Of a stretch of DNA of 64,000 nt, positions 62,004 through 64,000 are shown one piece after another. Position 1 is the first letter of the stretch. Every line of letters begins with the position of its first letter. The notes below the pieces were generated by a model. The model made no database searches and was not told where the DNA came from. It saw nothing but the letters and a program-made list of their open reading frames with translations. Source of the DNA: Chitinophaga sp. sic0106 (GTDB taxonomy: Bacteria; Bacteroidota; Bacteroidia; Chitinophagales; Chitinophagaceae); the NCBI RefSeq assembly GCF_019219075.1, contig NZ_JAHUWJ010000012.1:155413-219412 (forward strand), in the 5' to 3' direction. Position numbers and translations under genes: made by a program.

Positions 62004-62924
62004 ATGAGTCTTAAAAGAATCTTGTTAATTGGCAACAAATCCTGGGAAGTAGAACCTATTCTGAATGCCTTGTTGAATGTAAGAATGCGCCCGGCCCAGC
62101 TCCCCAACCCTACACACCTGAACTATCCCTGGACCTTCCTTCAGGGCTCCCCGCAGCCACGTGCCATCTGGGATACTTTTCAGGATGTGACCATTGAACT
62201 GTGGTGCATACAGGATATTATGGACACACAATGGAACCCTTCCAGTTCACAGGGCAAACATGTTTGCTTGCCTAAAATATTGCATTACAGGCAGGAACAA
62301 CCGAGTCTGGTGGTAGCCCTTGGCACCGCAGCACTCGGCCTGAACAACAGCAACAATAACGGCTGCGTAGTAATGGGCAGTAATATCTTCATCCATAACT
62401 TCCACCCTAAAGGTGAAAACCCAGAGAGCAAATGGGATGACCCTAAAGATTTTGAGAAAGTATTAACCTCCACTATTTCTCCGGACTTCTTTAAACTGCT
62501 GGACACTACCACCACAAACGCCATAAATGCACATCTGCTCAAACCTTTTAATAATCCGGCTGACAACATCCAGGTGATGGCCGATAAAGACTATATAGGC
62601 GTCAGCGTTGTAAACATCACTAACTACCAGGATTACGCAACCTCCGACCAAAGCGGCCTGGATAAACTAGCCGGTACAGGGAATAAACTACCGGTTGGCT
62701 CGGTGGAAACCACACATGGTGTGATTCGTTTGCTATGTAACGCACCATTCGTTTTCATGTCGGGCATCACCGACCGGGAAGGTTATTTTGATGCTGATGT
62801 AAATGGGAAAGATGTTAATGGCAATGTGAAAACAGAAGCGCAAAATTTTACGGCTGCGTTTAATATAGGGGTATGTTTGGGGAATATGATTCCGAAGATG
62901 GCGGGGTATGTGGCGGGGAAATAG
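62004..62924 (+). CDS. Nucleoside-phosphorylase-like protein
   Basis: A 306-residue soluble protein. RILLIGNKSWEVEPILNALL at the N-terminus and SGITDREGYFD...QNFTAAFNIGVCLGNMIPKM at the C-terminus fit the fold of the purine nucleoside phosphorylase/MTA nucleosidase superfamily, where an SGxxD-like segment and a late helix are conserved. Between these, NNSNNNGCVVMG replaces the usual substrate loop. Activity cannot be assumed. It stands alone between the TetR gene and the toxin remnant. Confidence 0.45.
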   Translation: MSLKRILLIGNKSWEVEPILNALLNVRMRPAQLPNPTHLNYPWTFLQGSPQPRAIWDTFQDVTIELWCIQDIMDTQWNPSSSQGKHVCLPKILHYRQEQPSLVVALGTAALGLNNSNNNGCVVMGSNIFIHNFHPKGENPESKWDDPKDFEKVLTSTISPDFFKLLDTTTTNAINAHLLKPFNNPADNIQVMADKDYIGVSVVNITNYQDYATSDQSGLDKLAGTGNKLPVGSVETTHGVIRLLCNAPFVFMSGITDREGYFDADVNGKDVNGNVKTEAQNFTAAFNIGVCLGNMIPKMAGYVAGK

Positions 62925-62962
62925 AATCGAAGCCTGAGTTGTCCAGGAAGGCAGGTTTATAC

Positions 62963-63345
62963 CTAAACTCCTAATGCCAACTTTTTCTTTTTTTGTATAT
63001 TTAAATTGTTTGTTTCTTTCAAAATATTCTTATGGAAATTATTGACGCGCTGTAAAAATTCTGGAAATGTTAGCCGCTGGCTGCTCTCCCGCTATCCGGC
63101 AGCTTTATTGGAGACACGTAATTATAGGTTTCTCTTAGATATTCGTCTATGGGTAGAAAGTCTATTGAGCCATATTCAGCGTCTGTAAATAGATCTATAT
63201 CGATTGACATCCGATGTCCAATCTGCAAACTTAAGGAGGTCCCGCCAACCAATCTGAAAGGGGCAAATAAAGGTACTGTCATCAATTGTCTCAGCCCGGA
63301 TTGCAACAATGGCGTAACTGTGTTCCAATGTAATTTTGCCGACAT
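62963..63345 (-). pseudogene. AbiEii-type nucleotidyltransferase toxin, decayed
   Basis: The gene starts at ATG 63345, sharing one base with the antitoxin stop. The first 91 codons encode an intact N-terminus (LVGGTSLSLQIGHRMSIDIDLFTD, the NTase GG and DxD motifs of AbiEii/AbiGii toxins) and then meet TAA at 63070-63072. In another minus-strand frame 37 codons (FPEFLQRVNNFHKNILKETNNL...) are open from 63073 down to a TAG at 62963, which points to a frameshift. Even joined, the protein would be far shorter than the usual 200-300 residues, so an internal deletion is likely too. Confidence 0.65.
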
Positions 63346-63806
63346 TAATTTTTAATGTTTAAGATTTCCTTCACAGCATCATGACCGTAAAAATTGAGTA
63401 TTTCTTTCTTTTCTGTAAAATTACCCCTGTCGAAAACTCTTTCAATAACGGATCTTTTTTGCTTATTCCAATCAATGATTTCCATTTTGGTATCCCAAAA
63501 TAAAGCAGGCCTGAATTTGGAAAAATCCGGATGTTTTTCCCTGGACAATTTCTTCTTCTCTTCTCTTATATCGAAAAATACCTGCAACGTCATGAAAAAA
63601 CCTTCCTCTATACCCAGCGCTTCCTCAATACGTATTGCAAGAGCGGTATTCATACTTCTTTTGCCATTAATTATAGCACTTAGGGTCTGAGGATATTCGT
63701 GAATTGAAAGTGCAAATTGCCCCTTAGACACATGCCTCTTTTGAAGTTCTCTTTCGAGAATTAATCCCGGGTGAATTCCTTTTATTAGGTCAAGGGTAGT
63801 TTTCAT
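63345..63806 (-). CDS. HigA-like antitoxin with C-terminal DUF6922-like domain
   Basis: A 153-residue protein starting at ATG 63806. An N-terminal XRE/HigA helix-turn-helix (IHPGLILERELQKRHVSKGQFALSIHEYPQTLSAIINGKRSMNTALAIRIEEALGI, about 8-65) is fused to a C-terminal segment (FRPALFWDTKMEIIDWNKQKRSVIERVFDRGNFTEKKEILNFYG) that resembles DUF6922, a domain found beside AbiEii-type toxins. The gene seems intact although its toxin is not. Its stop overlaps the toxin start by one base. Confidence 0.75.
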   Translation of the reverse strand: MKTTLDLIKGIHPGLILERELQKRHVSKGQFALSIHEYPQTLSAIINGKRSMNTALAIRIEEALGIEEGFFMTLQVFFDIREEKKKLSREKHPDFSKFRPALFWDTKMEIIDWNKQKRSVIERVFDRGNFTEKKEILNFYGHDAVKEILNIKN

Positions 63807-63824
63807 TAAACGAATATAAACAAT

Positions 63825-63838
63825 TTTGTTGAAACAAA
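63825..63838. promoter_or_regulatory. Palindrome upstream of the antitoxin gene
   Basis: TTTGTT-GA-AACAAA is a 6-2-6 inverted repeat 18 bases before the antitoxin start codon, in the place expected for autoregulation by its HTH domain. Confidence 0.45.
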
Positions 63839-63882
63839 TTTGCTGATACAATATCAAATAACGAAAAATCACCAAAAATCGA

Positions 63883-64000
63883 GTAGGAAGTGAGGGATTA
63901 TTTCCCTCACTGTCCTCTCACACCACCGTACATGCGGTTCCGCATACGGCGGTTTGTTAGAATAAGTTCATTTGGTGGGTTGTTTTCCAATAGTAGTAGT
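63883..64000 (-). mobile_element. 3' end of a group II intron (domains V-VI), cut by the window edge
   Basis: On the minus strand, bases 63954-63922 fold into a 33-nt hairpin (ACCGCCGTATGCGG - CCGCAT-G-TACGGTGGT) of domain V type, followed by GTGAGAGG. A second hairpin then follows, GTGAGGG (63910-63904) with CCCTCAC (63896-63890), in the place of domain VI, and then CTTCCTAC, a typical intron 3' end near 63883-63886. The reverse-transcriptase gene would lie beyond base 64000. The intron sits about 80 bases upstream of the antitoxin start. Assigned from remembered intron ends; no covariance search was run. Confidence 0.65.

Noticed and set aside
1..64000. CRISPR arrays, tRNA and rRNA genes
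   Set aside because: No regularly spaced repeat-spacer pattern was seen, the 58-bp repeat has no spacers, and no cloverleaf or rRNA-like stretch was noticed by eye. A dedicated scan was not possible.

Overview
The window reads as a piece of a Bacteroidota chromosome, most likely Chitinophaga or a close relative in the Chitinophagaceae. The evidence is two ECF sigma / FecR / SusC / SusD cascades, type IX secretion (T9SS) C-terminal domains on two large secreted enzymes, many SpII lipoproteins, promoters of the TAnnTTTG type and no visible Shine-Dalgarno pattern. No rRNA, tRNA or CRISPR array was seen. Both ends are cut: the left 434 bases hold no convincing gene, and the right end runs into what looks like the 3' end of a group II intron on the minus strand.

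Layout. 0.4-2.6 kb: an AraC regulator and small stand-alone genes. 2.75-9.0 kb: a tightly packed seven-gene plus-strand operon built around polyamine-type chemistry at the membrane (SpeD-like decarboxylase, DUF4178, a small one-helix protein, DUF350, a membrane spermidine-synthase-like protein, a FAD oxidoreductase, a polytopic membrane protein). This is the most system-like and least understood locus here. 9.1-23.1 kb: an M60-like peptidase facing a complete sigma/anti-sigma/SusCD uptake locus that also encodes DUF4843 and PKD-like lipoproteins, two paralogous HExxH lipoproteins and a TlpA-type thioredoxin. It looks like a protein- or glycoprotein-scavenging locus. 23.1-28.6 kb: scattered genes, including a Crp/Fnr-type regulator with a perfect Crp-like palindrome in front of a DJ-1/PfpI gene. 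28.8-32.1 kb: a second, very large M60-like T9SS cargo protein.

32.3-40.0 kb: a phosphatase, three AraC regulators, a DoxX-cupin-aldehyde dehydrogenase cluster and an MFS exporter divergent from an AraC gene. 40.1-42.3 kb: a secreted GH5 glycosidase with two near-identical discoidin modules, bounded by a perfect 46-bp palindrome and followed by a gene-free stretch with 58-bp tandem repeats. 43.7-50.8 kb: a second, minimal sigma/FecR/SusC/SusD cascade beside an esterase. 50.8-56.5 kb: hydrolases, a VOC protein, an HxlR/SDR divergent pair with a repeated operator, and a cysteine-bearing sigma factor paired with an SDR that lacks its catalytic residues.

56.8-64.0 kb: orphan and degenerate genes, an ABC-F/TetR pair with a repeat-rich promoter, a nucleoside-phosphorylase-like protein, and a decayed AbiEii-type toxin with an intact composite antitoxin next to the intron end. 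All family assignments are from reading the translated sequence and remembered motifs; no search was run.
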